The notes: generated from the sequence alone by a model not told the origin. Counted from the first letter of the stretch, positions 1 to 10,752 are shown. The stretch is 64,000 nucleotides of DNA from Aplectana chamaeleonis (GCA_029168955.1 JAPDOI010001485.1:110583-174582); one strand, 5' to 3'. Translations and numbers: made by a program.

Positions 1-97
1 AGCTTTAGAAAAAGTTCTCCGCAGGACTTCTTCGAAAACTATCCATCTTTCTCCTCATTCACACACTAGTTCCAATTTCTCTGTCAGTTCGCGTTAA

Positions 98-536
98 AGG
101 CAGGGTTCGCTAAAAAAGCGTTTTTGAGCTCTCTTCATGAGAGTGTAGATTTGGTCATCACAAACGTAAAAATACGTGAAAAACCCGGAAATTCGAGGGA
201 AAAACGCTCAAAAACAAAGTTAAACGGCTAATTACCGGTGTCGGCCGGCCCCCTAATTAACGAGATTTTTGTTAATGCTTGTCTATCCGCCTTTAATTTT
301 GCTGCTAAAATAGTCAGTAGTCTCCAGAAGTACTCAGAAATTACTTAAGAAGCAAAATAAAAGTTAACAAAATAGGCTTTCATAGAAATATCGATAACCT
401 GGGCGGGAGGACACCAGGCAATAACTTGTTCCGTAGCGTTTTTTCTCCAATTTTCACGTATTTTCACTTTCGTAATGGCCAGATCTACCTTTCCATGAGG
501 ATAGCACCACAACCGATTTTATCGAGAACCCTGCCT
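98..536. mobile_element. Non-autonomous TTAA element (AGGCAGGGTTC ends)
   Basis: Terminal inverted repeats AGGCAGGGTTC and GAACCCTGCCT lie directly inside TTAA at 94-97 and 537-540, taken as the target duplication. No coding capacity. A diverged second copy lies at 1273-1699. A TTAA target is known for the piggyBac and Kolobok superfamilies; which one mobilises this element cannot be read from the sequence. Confidence 0.75.
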
Positions 537-540
537 TTAA

Positions 541-930
541 GATGAAGTTTTGCGCGAATTTACTGCGAGCTGAAAAAAAGTTCAAAGATGCTTCTGAAAT
601 TTTTTTCTAAATCAATATTTTTTTCTAGAAAAGACAGAATGAACTATTTTTTTCCGAGAATTTTTTTACACTATGCGTATCTAGTGTCTCATAAGGTGGC
701 ATGCGAGTGCGTAGTTTCAGCAATGTCTGGAAATCTTCAAATAAAAAGCCCGGGTTTAGGTGCAGTTTACAGCGATTCCTCCGCGAATTTAGCGCGAGTT
801 AACTCGCGTTCTCAAACAGCTTTACTACCACCCCAGATAACTCGAAACCCCGGATGTTTGAGCGAACAACGGATAATCGGACTACCCCTAGTGCCCACAC
901 AGCCGCGAGCATAGGCGGCGTTTCCTTCCC
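541..930. other. No recognisable feature
   Basis: AT-rich, with T-runs at 596-670. The short open frames here have no recognisable domain. Nothing supports a gene. Confidence 0.5.
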
Positions 931-944
931 ATGTTTTGCCGAGT

Positions 945-1050
945 TTTGCCGGAAAAATAACAAAAATTTCGGCAAACGACAAACGGCAAAAAAGTCCCAA
1001 AAATGGCCGGCAAACGACAAACGGCAAACGGCAATTGCCGCACATCCCTG
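945..1050. repeat. Truncated CAGGG-type element with a GGCAAACGACAAACGGCAA tract
   Basis: A short tandem array of CAAACGACAAACGGCA-like units ends in GCCGCACATCCCTG at 1037-1050. Its inverted form, CAGGGATGTGCGGC, resembles the terminus of the neighbouring 1059-3055 element. No matching left end was found, so this is probably a truncated relative. The 8 bp after it (ATCCTGAC) are also the target duplication of the 1059-3055 element. Confidence 0.5.
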
Positions 1051-1272
1051 ATCCTGACCAGGGGTGTGCGGAAATTTCTGTTTTCTGATTTCTGTTTTCT
1101 GTTTTCTGGCCGTTTTGGCCTTTCTGTTTTCTGATTTCTGTTTTCTGAAAAATCTGCGAAAAACAGAAAAAGATCAGAAAAAAAATCAACAAAATCCGGA
1201 TCTGTGAAACAGCGCAGCTTATCTAGTGTTTTACGAGGTACTATTTGTGTTCAATGGTGTGATTGCTGTTAA

Positions 1273-1699
1273 GGGTAGGGTTCGCGACAGAAAAGTTTGT
1301 TGTGGCAATTTTTTGAGAAGGGCCTGGTCATCACAAAATTTAAAATAAGTGGAAAGTCGGAGAAGAAAAACGCTCAAAAACAAGCTGTTGCTGGGTCTCA
1401 GCCAGCCCCCAATCAAATAGATATCTACAATTGCTTGTTTTGTCGTCTTTTATACTGCATTTGAAGTAGTTGCTGGACACCGAGAGACTGCTAACTTTTT
1501 GAGCGGCAAAATAGAAGGCGGAAAATAGGCATTTATAAGAAGCCCTTTTAATCGGGGGTGTGCGTACACCCACCAATTAGCCGTTCTGACCTGTTTATGT
1601 GTGTTTTTACGCAGATTCTTCTTTATTTTCACTTTTGTGATGACCAGACCTGCACTCTTATGAAGAAAAGTCAACAATCGTTTCTATCGCAAACCCTGC
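1273..1699. mobile_element. Diverged copy of the 98-536 TTAA element
   Basis: It starts after TTAA at 1269-1272 with GGGTAGGGTTCGC and ends near AAACCCTGC. The segments with GGTCATCACAAA and AAAAACGCTCAAAAACAA are shared in order with the 98-536 copy. Its ends have decayed, so it is probably older. Confidence 0.6.
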
Positions 1700-1767
1700 T
1701 AACGCACTTGAAGGGTAGTTCTTCGGCGCAATTGGGGTAGCCTCCCAGGGCAGTGCACTAATTCAAC

Positions 1768-1829
1768 CTCCCCTTGTCAGCAGCTGCTGCAGTAAGTTGT
1801 TCGCAGCAGCTGCTGCTGACAGCAAGGGG
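1768..1829. repeat. CAG/CTG-rich hairpin
   Basis: CCCCTTGTCAGCAGCTGCTG at the left faces CAGCAGCTGCTGCTGACAGC followed by AAGGGG at the right, forming an imperfect stem of about 25 bp. It lies inside the 1059-3055 element. Function unknown. Confidence 0.6.
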
Positions 1830-2325
1830 TTCCACCCGATATCTGTCCTAGAATGCAACCCTCCTTGCGCCGAGGTTCTACCATACGGGTGAGTGCTCTG
1901 AGTTTTGGCCGAGCAATAGCCGATAAATAGCCACAAAATGCCTGATTTTCGCATAATAGTCGAGAACAAGGTCGTGTTCGGAAAATAGCTGGTTGCCGCG
2001 AAATAGGCGACAAATAATGGTCTTCGAGAAACAGCCACGAAAAATGCTCGCAAGGGGGAGTGTAAGACGCGTTGTTGAGGCAGATTTGGAAGTCAACACC
2101 GCCGCCGGTTCAACTACCCATGTTCTCTCGGTTATTCCTCGGTTATTTCGCGAACAACATGGTCGCAGCCACCTAGCAGCCAAGAAATAATCAAGAAACA
2201 CTCGAGAATCTGCTCGACAGGATTAGTTGTTGAGCCTGGTGGGCTATTCCTCGGCCAAGACTCTCAGCGTGTCTTTAATGATGTTGTATCCGTCACTGAC
2301 GCATCATTGCTACTATCAATGCCTT

Positions 2326-2803
2326 ATAAAGCACAGTCCAACCTCAGAATCGGTTTTCTGTTTTCCGTCTATCTTGAGAACGGTCCCACGCTGATTCCAA
2401 TGATGTCTCTCGAATCGTTCGACACTCCCTGGGATTGGAGTTATGGGCCCTCAAAGATTGAGCTGCGGAAGCAAGGTGGACGAGTTGTCAGAGGCTTGTA
2501 ACTTACTTTATTACAACCGATGTAGGCGAGCCGACCTGAATGAAGATGGAGGCTGAGAAAGAAGGGAGGAACAGGGCTTTGATCGGAAAGCATCGTTCAT
2601 CTCGCCAATGGTGAGCTCGAAAGATCGTAAAAGGGGCGGGCCAAAGTGGCTTCCCGAGTTGGGCGCCCCAGGGTGGCTTCCTCCCATATCTCGCTTATTC
2701 GGAGGAACTGAGAGCTCGCACTTGGCAAGTATTACATGGGGTGGGTCTACTCCACAATTATCGAAATCTCAGATTTCGTCCCTGAGCTTGGACTGTGCCT
2801 TTA
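2326..2803. mobile_element. TTAA-family element, subfamily AGGCACAGTCC
   Basis: The ends are AAGCACAGTCCAACCTCAG and GAGCTTGGACTGTGCCTTTA. The target sites have decayed to TTATA. About 480 bp, non-coding. The internal blocks TGAGCT(A/G)(A/C)GGAAGCA, GTC(C/A)GAGGCTTGTAA and ATCTCGCTTATTCGGAGGAA recur at 3.4, 19.0, 27.4 and 37.0 kb, so this is a high-copy family. Confidence 0.75.
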
Positions 2804-3344
2804 TAGGTCATCTGAACAGTTCCGTAGATATTATACTACAAACATGACAAAGGCATTTAGAATTACATCCTCTCTTCACTTGAAAAAAAGTTAAAATGCA
2901 ATGAGTAATTTTTTCTGAAAATTTTCTGTTTTCTGATTTCTGTTTTCTGTTTTCTGGTCGTTTTGGCCTTTCTGTTTTCTGATTTCTGTTTTCTGACAAA
3001 CTCGATTTTCTGTTTTCTGTTTTCTGAAATTTTTCAAAAATTTCCGCACACCCTGATCCTGACCGTATACATACTCTGTCACTGCTGCTGTTGCATGTCT
3101 GCTACGTTGGGCACTGTAACAAGTTGCAGCGTCAGTATTTTTGAATTTCTGTTTTACTTCCCTTTTTTTCCTAGAAATTTGTTGTTGTGTGAAAATTTTG
3201 GAACGCAGCGCTCTAATTTTGTATTGTATCGAATCTACATTCGAAAATCGTATGTGCTAGATTCCTGTGTTGAACGACTGCCACTGGCTGTGGCAGTTTG
3301 TTGTATGTATGCATTAAGACACATGAGTTGTTGTGCTGATTTAA

Positions 3345-4066
3345 AGGCAGTGTTCACGATAAGAATCGTGTTTCTGCTTTTCCGCCTATCTTGAAGACGG
3401 TCCCATGCTGATTCCAATGATGTTTTTGGAATCGTACAAGATCTTCTGGGTATGGAGTAATGGTTCCTCAAAAATTGAGCTAAGGAAGCATGGTGGATGA
3501 GTTGTCCGAGGCTTGTAATTTCCGTCTTTTGCAACAGATGTATGCGACCTAAAAAGACTAAAAATCAGCTTAGATATAAAACAGCTGAAAAGCTACGAAG
3601 GTAGCGCGGTGAAAAACGGGCTAGAATCAGAGTTTCTAGGGCCCAAAGATGCTAGTTTGTGCACACGTGCACAGCGCTGCACAAAAAGATTGCAGCCTCA
3701 CGCCGAGCAGTCAAAAATCATGGACATTCAGAGGAAGGAATAAATTCGAATTCGCCTAATAAAAACAGTTGAACAATGAAAGCAAGCATTTCTGTCAATG
3801 TTTTTGCCTAGACGAGTCCGAAGGATAATGTTCATTGATTGAAATTCAATTTCGAACCAGCTGATGTTCTTGATATCAGAGATCATCGGTGCCGATGATG
3901 TGGAGTGGGCTCGTCCACCATCAAAAGACAAGAAAGTTCAGGGTTCAAATTTGACCCGAGACAGCGGTTTTTTCGCGATTTTTTCTCATTGGCCCTACTA
4001 CTCTGAACCCAGAAAAGGGTTTAATAAGGAAAAGAAGACAAACATATTTTATCGCTACCACTGCCT
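3345..4066. mobile_element. Compound of two TTAA-element fragments
   Basis: TTAA at 3341-3344 is followed by AGGCAGTGTTCACGATAAGA, which matches the 19.44 kb copy for about 205 bp. From about 3550 the sequence changes to the reverse complement of the 51,954-52,504 element, sharing GTGCACACGTGCACAGCGC and GGTTCAAATTTG, and ends CGCTACCACTGCCTTTGA at 4066-4070. The junction is a recombination or truncated-insertion point. No coding potential. Confidence 0.65.
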
Positions 4067-4415
4067 TTGAAGGCAGTGTTCACAATTATTTTCGTTCCCG
4101 AGTTTTACGCTCAAGACAATGCGTTGGCCACCAAGGGTTACTAAAATCACGAAGAAACGGCGAGAAACGCATTAAAACTTCGTATTTCAGTGACATTATT
4201 CTATATCATGGACTATTTGTCCGGTTGGATAAACATGATCATGGTTGTTGTTACCGATGGAAAATTGGGTGGACCGAAAATAGAAGAATACTTTATGCAA
4301 AGCAGGATTAGTTAGGACCCTAAAGAAAGAAGGGAGCAATAGAGAGTTGAGAATTGCAAAGTACGGGTCCACAAAAGATTTCATTGTTGCAACAAACACT
4401 TCCTGTGATACTTAA

Positions 4416-4899
4416 AGGCACAGGACACCCAGAAAATTAATTTTCAGATTTCATGCTTATCTTGGAGAGAGTCACACGCTAATCACCGTGGTATCTCTGA
4501 TATCGTCCAAGACCCCCTTTGAACAAAGTTATGGCTCTTCAAAGATGTCTAGAATTTGAGGGTGAAAAATTGTTGGACGAGTTGTCTCAGGCCTGTATTT
4601 CTCTTCATTCGCAATCGTTGAGCGAGAGCGAGCCAGGATAAGGAGACAGTCCGGCAATGGACTGAAGAACGCGACGCGGTCGAAATTCATCCATCCATAA
4701 AGCCGTTACCGAGGTCGGAAATTTGGTAGGGGGTCGGGCCTGTGGTGGTGAGCGAAGGGGGTCGGGCCTGTGGTGGTCGCTTATATCTCGCTTATTTGGA
4801 GGAATTAAGATCTGGCATTTGGCACATGTTATACAGGAGGGGTCTTCTACACAATTACATGAAAATCTCAAAATTCATATCTGAGGGTGTACTGTGCCT
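4416..4899. mobile_element. TTAA-family element, subfamily AGGCACAGGACAC
   Basis: TTAA at 4412-4415 and 4900-4903 flank a 484-bp non-coding element that starts AGGCACAGGACACCC and ends GGGTGTACTGTGCCT. It is the uninterrupted reference for the copy at 38,452-40,134 that is split by a mariner, because the same GTTATACAGGA target is intact here at about 4828. Confidence 0.8.
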
Positions 4900-4903
4900 T
4901 TAA

Positions 4904-6165
4904 GAGGTGGGGTGATACTTAAGGATTTAGTGTACTTCTGGTGCGTTTTTCTCGATTTCAGCGTCGATTTAGTTCTACCCGGGGACACCTAATCAATATA
5001 GCAAATAATCTTAAAATTAAAGATTATTGTGTACACTGCCTCTAAGCAACAAAGGTGGCTGGTGTTTGATATTGGGGTGAAGATAGAACTTTGGCAGCTA
5101 TTTGGGCTGCAAAACTATAAAATATTGCCGGATAAAATGCGTTTCGGTGGTGATGCCGCTATCCGAGTAATATCTGCGAGAAAAATCCCGTTACGCATAA
5201 TGCGTGCGTGTGCGCGCAATGCTGCTCCCTCCGTCTCCCCTCCGCTCTCTCGCTGGCCTTAGCCTCCGCACACGAAAGAACCATGGGAAATTCTGTATCT
5301 ATACAGCCTATCCGAACGAAAATGAGAAACGACCGGTTAAATCTGTAGGAAGCAAAGTGCGCGCTAACTCCTTTTACTTTTCTTTGGTGACGTTTTTCGA
5401 ATGCAAAAATTCAGGGTGTGAGCTGGTCGATACCTCAAATCCTTTAAATATTTCTTTTAGTGATTTCGTTCTTGAAATGTAATTTCAGCCTATTCCAGAA
5501 ACAAGCGGTTAAAGTTTGATCACAACATTTTTCACAACAAACTTGTGTTGCAATTACAACTAGGAAGAAAAATGAGTTGCAACAACGTCTGGAGTAGTAG
5601 CATTGCGTCACTCACTAGATAGTTAAACGATAAATAATATGACACAAAAAGCTGTTCGTTTCAAGTTGTGCCGGAGGACCGCGTTTAACTGAATATTTAT
5701 ACCGAATACTTGAAGCGAGTTGGAAAACCTAAATTTTCTTAAAATTCATGGGTATTAGATGCACCCAGCATTCAAAATCGACCCAATTCAAGCGATAATT
5801 TGATGGTAAGAGAAAAGTTCTCCACCCGCAGTCGACTACTGAAGAGTTGACAACGAGGAAGCATTCGAGGACGAACAGGTGCTCATGGAAATGTTGCAGA
5901 GCGAGCTGCCGCAAGGGTGAGGCTGGTCCGCCTTTTCAACAAATTCCCTCCTGTTTACTTCCAGCGTATCATAATTTGTGCTGATTTGCTTATTTGTGCT
6001 TTAGTGTTCGATGCGAACACACAGAACAAACACGGAATCAGTGATAAGAAAACTTGGGCACCAATGATCAGACGCATCATTTATCGATAGTCGTCCGCAG
6101 AGGTGTCTGTAAACAACAACGGGTTTACATCGAAAAATCAAGTTGACTGAAAACTATAGGTCGGT
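4904..6165. other. No supported gene; AT-rich unique-looking DNA
   Basis: About 1.3 kb with only short open frames, the longest near 90 codons, and no recognisable domain, splice pattern or repeat boundary. Confidence 0.5.
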
Positions 6166-6171
6166 ATTTCT

Positions 6172-6684
6172 GAAAATTTAGCTTCCTGGCAAGAGTAGCG
6201 ATTTGGTAGTGGTCAAAAAAAAAGTTTCAAAAATGTCTTGAAATATTTTCAAAAAACGATTTGGCGTAAAATAGCATGGAGTAATAAAGAAGCTGGGAAA
6301 TGAAGTGAAATAACCAAAAAATACGATTTGGTGGTCGATCATTTCCGTTAAACTTATCAAAACGAAATCAAGCACGTTATGGAATGGAGCGTTGCCTTCA
6401 CCCAGCATGACATATGCTGATTCCCTTGATACAGCTTTCAAAAATGGCTTAATGTTTCCGTTGCGCGCTTGATTTCGTTTTGATAAGTTTAACGAATAAG
6501 CTTCTGAAATGATCGACCACCAAATCGTATTTTTTGGTTATTTCACTTCATTTCCCAGCTTTTTTATTACTCCATGCTATTTAACGCCAAATCATTTTTT
6601 GAAAATATTTCAAGACATTTCTGAAACTTTTTTTTTGACCACTACCAAATCGCTACTTTTGCCAGGAAGCTAAATTTTCAGAAA
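6172..6684. mobile_element. Long foldback head of family H
   Basis: Two arms of about 190 bp (6172-6365 and 6495-6684) are near-perfect reverse complements and begin CTGAAAATTTAGCTTCCTGG. Between them sits a second inverted repeat, AACTTATCAAAACGAAATCA, with its partner at about 6470-6492. The same foldback recurs at 14.5, 28.6 and 41.3 kb, each time followed by a related tail. I see no protein. Confidence 0.8.
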
Positions 6685-7530
6685 TTTCATATATTTTTTT
6701 CCAAAGGTTTCCTTTCTGACTTCAATTCGCTCAACGATTTCCATTGTGGAATGATTCGAAACATATGACTTACAACCATAAAAAATGAAACTGCATTGCC
6801 GCATTTGGTGCAAAATGTGAAAAATCGATATTATTGATATTTGATCTTGCATGATGAAAGGAATTTCCCAAACAAATGACTTAGAGTCATCAACAATCAA
6901 AAATCATTACGGCATTTTGTGCAACAGATGAAAAAATCAATATTATTGATCAGTATTTTTCGATAATGACTGATGAGCAAAATTCCTCAACCAAGAAAAC
7001 CAATCCCAAAAGCAAACACCACTGTTCGCCGCACTTTGTGCAAAAAGCACGAAAATCGATAATATTGATTATCGATCGATGACGTGTCATGAGTACGAAT
7101 TCTGACAAGTTCAATAATTACCTTCGACGAACTGTGTTGATTGTGTGCGAATTCACCCACACACACACCGGTCTCCAGAGCCGTAGCAGAAAAAAGGAAT
7201 TTTCGTGCTCCACGGCTAATTTAGTATGTAAACCCACGATTTTGAGGTACACTTCAAAGCTGAGGTATCGAGTTCAAATTGGAATAGGAGCGACCTGCGT
7301 CCATTTCCAGCCTCCTGCCCAAAAATGAGCTCACTAGCTCAATTTAATCTGGTAGCACAAGATCGTGAACGCCGTCTGAAGAAAAAGGAGATTAACAGAG
7401 AAAACTTGCGGTTTTTCAAAATTCGCTCAAATTCTAGGAAACCATTCCAAACCATTATTGGGCATTACATGCAACTTTTTGCGCTCTTTTCAATGCAATT
7501 TAGAGCTAATTTCTACCTTCAGCCTGAACT
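6685..7530 (+). repeat. Family H tail, split by an insertion and resuming at 9957
   Basis: Blocks shared in order with the tails at 15.3, 30.6 and 43.5-44.2 kb include GTGCAA(A/C)A(T/G), GATCGTGAACGCCGTCTGAA, AAACCATTCCAAACCA and CAATTTAGAGCTA. The tail stops at 7530 and resumes at 9957. Joining the two sides after removal of one CT gives exact colinearity with 44,178-44,200. The conserved AAGATCGTGAACGCC block is not part of a long reading frame shared between copies. Confidence 0.7.
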
Positions 7531-7871
7531 CTCAGACATATAGGGGACTGCAGGCGCGGGCCAAGAAACAGCGAGCCAGAAGAGTTGACGCGCCTCATTG
7601 GATCGTTGCGCGCGGCTCGTTGGTTTGGCGCAGAACGCTGGCAGCCGAGCACGTTTTCTGAGCCATCCGCGCCCGTGGAATCGTCGAGGCGCGGGCAATT
7701 TTGCGACTTCCCATGCTAATTTTCGCAACTTCCCTCGCTCGCTCAGGCACTTGCCCGCGCCAATTGTTTCACCGATCCGCGCACGTTTTCTCATTGGAGC
7801 GCGTTTGCCGTGTATGATGCAATTCGTCGATTTTTCCCTACCGTTTGCTATTTTTAACACAATTGATAGAC

Positions 7872-8447
7872 TTACACGATTTTTGGAAGTTTTTTGCCGT
7901 AACTGCAGTTTAACGTCGCAGTGCACGTTATGGTATGTTTACACAAGGTGTTGAGTTGATCGCAAAACGCTTGGCTCCGGGCGAGATTGAACCAGCATCA
8001 TATTCCCTTTCCGGGGGAGCGCCTTATCGCACTGCACCACCGGAGCGCCAGCGCCGCTCTCACTCCAACTGCTCGGTAAATCTTTCACCGAAGCAATCAT
8101 CCTTTCACCCGCATAACGGGATGAAACAGGTATACCGCCAGAGACTATCTAACAGTCGTAGACCTGTCAAGATGATGCCCTAGTTAAGTCTTACACGATT
8201 TTTGGAAGTTTTTTGCCGTAACTGCAGTTTAACGTCGCAGTGCACGTTATGGTATGTTTACACAAGGTGTTGAGTTGATCGCAAAACGCTTGGCTCCGGG
8301 CGAGATTGAACCAGGATCATATTCCCTTTCCGGGGGAGCGCCTTATCGCACTGCACCACCGGAGACCCAGCGCCGCTCTCACTCAACTGCTCGGTAAATC
8401 TTGACCGAAGCAATCATCCTTGCACCCGCATAACGGGATGAAACAGG
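7872..8447 (-). mobile_element. Tandem pair of tRNA-like SINEs with 13-bp TSD
   Basis: Two copies of about 258 bp (7872-8130, 8191-8447), about 95 percent alike by eye, are separated by 60 bp. The pair is bounded by exact ACAATTGATAGAC at 7859-7871 and 8448-8460. On the - strand each copy contains TGGTGCAGTGCGATAAGGCG (A-box-like) and GGTTCAATCTC (B-box-like), with 7-bp acceptor-like pairing GCTCCGG/CCGGAGC. The T stem is degenerate, so this is a tRNA-derived retroposon rather than a working tRNA. A single duplication around two copies means a dimer inserted, or one copy was duplicated later. Confidence 0.65.
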
Positions 8448-8460
8448 ACAATTGATAGAC

Positions 8461-9730
8461 GGAAAAGTATAGCTCATGCATAACTAATTATTACTAAGTA
8501 TACTGAATACAGTTTTATCTAACAATTGGTTTTACCTAACCATGATCTTCTCAATTTTAGATAGATATAGAACCAGTGTAGAACAAATGGTAAAAATAAT
8601 CTCCAAAACCCATGATTAATACCCTGCAACACGATGCTCTCAATTTTAATAGAAGCCACAAGAAAAGTATAATATTGGTGATATAATCTTTTTTTAAAAC
8701 CAAACAATCACCAACTTTTAATACAAAGCCAATAAATCTTAGCAAGAATTTATAGCATGGACGCAAATAATTTCTCACCAAATTTTACGAGACAACCCGG
8801 CCTTTTGATTACATCTACTGGCTGAGAGGAGCTATACGTTTCAACATTTTTTTGAAAAATATGTTAGCTTCAGAAGCAGAACCGAGAAGTTCACGAGAAA
8901 CTTCCTGGAGTGACTATTCACTCTCTGCAACAGAACGTTGCAATGATTCAAACGGATCCTCACAAAGATACTCGTCAAGGAAAACTCGGACATAGCGAGA
9001 GATTCGATTAAAGGAGAAGAAGACTACAGAAGCAAATGTCCTAACAACAGTGCTTTGCTCTAAATATTCTATACAAACAATATGCTGTTGACTAGACTTT
9101 GTTCTTCTCCAGTAATAACGTGAAGAGTATACGTGACCATTAACGAACACTCTCGAACTAAAAATGACATGAACACATGTGAACGGAGAAGTGGAGAAGG
9201 CGAAGATAAAGTGCTTACTAAGGTAACTCCTCGTCTAATAACAGTTGCCTGTGCGATGCGTCGAGATCAGACATAGATAGATATTCTGCTATTTGGTGGA
9301 ATATGTATATTCTCACCCACGTAAATTTCAACAGGGAATCTGAAGAAAGAATGGTTTGATAAATGAAGGCATAAGACCAAAATTATGTAGTAACTGAACC
9401 CTATTATGTGTTTGTTTTCAGCTTTAGCTAAAAGTGCTCCATAATCGCCTTTCTCTACACAGCAGTTGTTCTTGAAAAGAATTCGAATTTTTTTAGAGAG
9501 CAAGTATCTAAAAAAAGCATGATCAAAATAGTACTGCAACAATCTGACTTCAAATGTAAGACAAAAACGCAGTATGAGCAAATAGTTGACCTACCTATTC
9601 CCGGCTACACGACGCGACGCGAGATTAAGCAGGAAGAACCGGCAAGAAACAAAAACGAACAAAAAAAGAAGGCAAGGTTCGCAAAAATTCTAGAAATTGG
9701 CGTCGAGTAGTTTGCTTGCCTGCCACACTC
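8461..9730. other. Interior of the CTCAGAC element, no recognised gene
   Basis: AT-rich. A 78-codon open frame on the - strand (8914-9150) has no recognisable motif. Nothing here resembles a transposase DDE/D block. Confidence 0.45.
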
Positions 9731-10007
9731 GCACCTCTCTATTTCACGGCATAAACAAACAGCGAGCCGCGCATCATTTTCTGGTCATTTGCTGTTCATT
9801 TGCGGCCGTGTTTGTTGCTCGTGGCTCCCTCCATACAATTGTTGCGAAATTTTTGGCCGCGGCTGACTTACATTTAATACTCAGCCTCGAAATTTCGCCC
9901 GCGGCTTGCCAAAACAGCCGCCTTGGGCCGCGCCTGCACTCCTCTATATGTCTGAGCTTAGATTTCGAAAAACGGGTTGCGCGCGTGGCCGATTCAAAAC
10001 CAAATCT

Positions 10008-10028
10008 GGTGCGCGCTTCGCGCGCACC
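10008..10028. repeat. Conserved terminal hairpin of family H
   Basis: A perfect 8-bp stem, GGTGCGCG...CGCGCACC, around the loop CTTCG is followed by ACAATT. The copy at 30,973-30,993 keeps the stem although it differs: GGTGAGCG pairs with CGCTCACC. The C-to-A and G-to-T changes compensate each other. The copy at 44.2 kb has lost the hairpin but keeps CACAATTA. Confidence 0.7.
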
Positions 10029-10037
10029 ACAATTCTC

Positions 10038-10187
10038 CGTTAGACTTATCAAAGCTAAATCAAGCGCGCAAGGGAAACCGTAAAACATTTCATTGAAGCT
10101 GTAATACGGAAATCAGCCTAGGTGAAGCTATGTGAACGTAACGCTCAAATCCGATGCGCGCTTGATTCAGCTTTGATAAGTTTTAAC
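10038..10187. mobile_element. Short inverted-repeat element, inner unit of family H
   Basis: The ends GTTAGACTTATCAAAGCTAA and GCTTTGATAAGTTTTAAC are inverted repeats. Equivalents lie inside the foldbacks at 6.35-6.49 and 41.55-41.69 kb. The right end is the target of the LINE that starts at 10,188. Confidence 0.6.
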
Positions 10188-10446
10188 CCAGTATCTCAAG
10201 ATAACAAAAGCGGTATATGGTATATGATAACTGACATCGTTGGTGTAATCTGCGTCTGTGGTAATCTGCGTCTGGTATTGTTGGCGTGGTCTACACTGGT
10301 TGCGTTATTATATCGTCTGTGGTAACTGGTACGATCTGGACACCGACGTCACTTCAAGAACAGGCGAGCACTCTTGTGGCCGAGTGTGAAATTTTTTATC
10401 TTCTGTGCCACCACATCAGGTCTATTTTTTAATTGGTTGTGCCGCG

Positions 10447-10752
10447 ATGACGAGCGAAACTCCGGTCTGCCCTCCAACACTTCAGGCCCGCAAGCTCCGC
10501 AAAACCTTGGTGGAAGAGCTGTCGCCGACAATGGACTTTGGTAAAGCCGCGAAGGCGCTGGTGGACGACGAGTCACTGCCGATGCATATTCGGACAATTA
10601 TCGCTTATCTCCTGAATGAAAGGAGTCAAGTTGAATCATTATGTAAGAAAAACTGTGAGTTAGCCGAGATGGTCCGAGATATGGTTAAGGCTAATACGGA
10701 GATAAGCCAGATGAACGACAGGATGAAAGCTACATTGAGGGGAAGCCCTTAG
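10447..10752 (+). CDS. LINE ORF1-like fragment with coiled-coil character
   Basis: A 101-residue frame starting MTSETPVCPPTL. Residues 45-95 are rich in charged residues with heptad-like spacing (LLNERSQVESLCKKNCELAE), consistent with the coiled coil that multimerises ORF1 proteins of jockey/CR1 LINEs. It stops at TAG 10,750-10,752, short for an ORF1 protein, so the downstream RNA-binding part is lost or out of frame. The upstream 260 bp would be the 5' UTR. Assignment rests mainly on position before an endonuclease-RT frame. Confidence 0.5.
   Translation: MTSETPVCPPTLQARKLRKTLVEELSPTMDFGKAAKALVDDESLPMHIRTIIAYLLNERSQVESLCKKNCELAEMVRDMVKANTEISQMNDRMKATLRGSP

Larger units (their letters stand above)
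1059..3055. mobile_element. hAT-like non-autonomous element, 8-bp TSD ATCCTGAC
   Basis: The left end reads CAGGGGTGTGCGGAAATTT and the right end AAATTTCCGCACACCCTG. The flanks 1051-1058 and 3056-3063 are both ATCCTGAC, an exact 8-bp duplication. Just inside each end is a TTTCTGTTTTCTGA-type array (1076-1148 and 2920-3030). The CAGGG start and 8-bp duplication match hAT usage. No transposase is visible. The interior holds two TTAA elements and a hairpin, which probably account for much of the 2 kb. Confidence 0.8.
7531..9956. mobile_element. CTCAGAC-ended element of 2.4 kb, TSD CT
   Basis: The left end CTCAGACATATAGGGGACTG and the inverted right end CTCAGACATATAGAGGAGTG continue as related GC-rich sequence (GCAGGCGCGG) for about 35 bp. 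CT at 7529-7530 and 9957-9958 is the 2-bp duplication, confirmed by the uninterrupted family H copy near 44,185. The interior includes a GC-rich zone (7550-7810, 9735-9930) and a nested SINE pair. No transposase was seen. Confidence 0.8.

Noticed and set aside
7970..8060. Working tRNA gene (Ser-like, anticodon GGA)
   Set aside because: T-stem mismatches, a C at position 33, duplication within a retroposon and TSDs point to a SINE.
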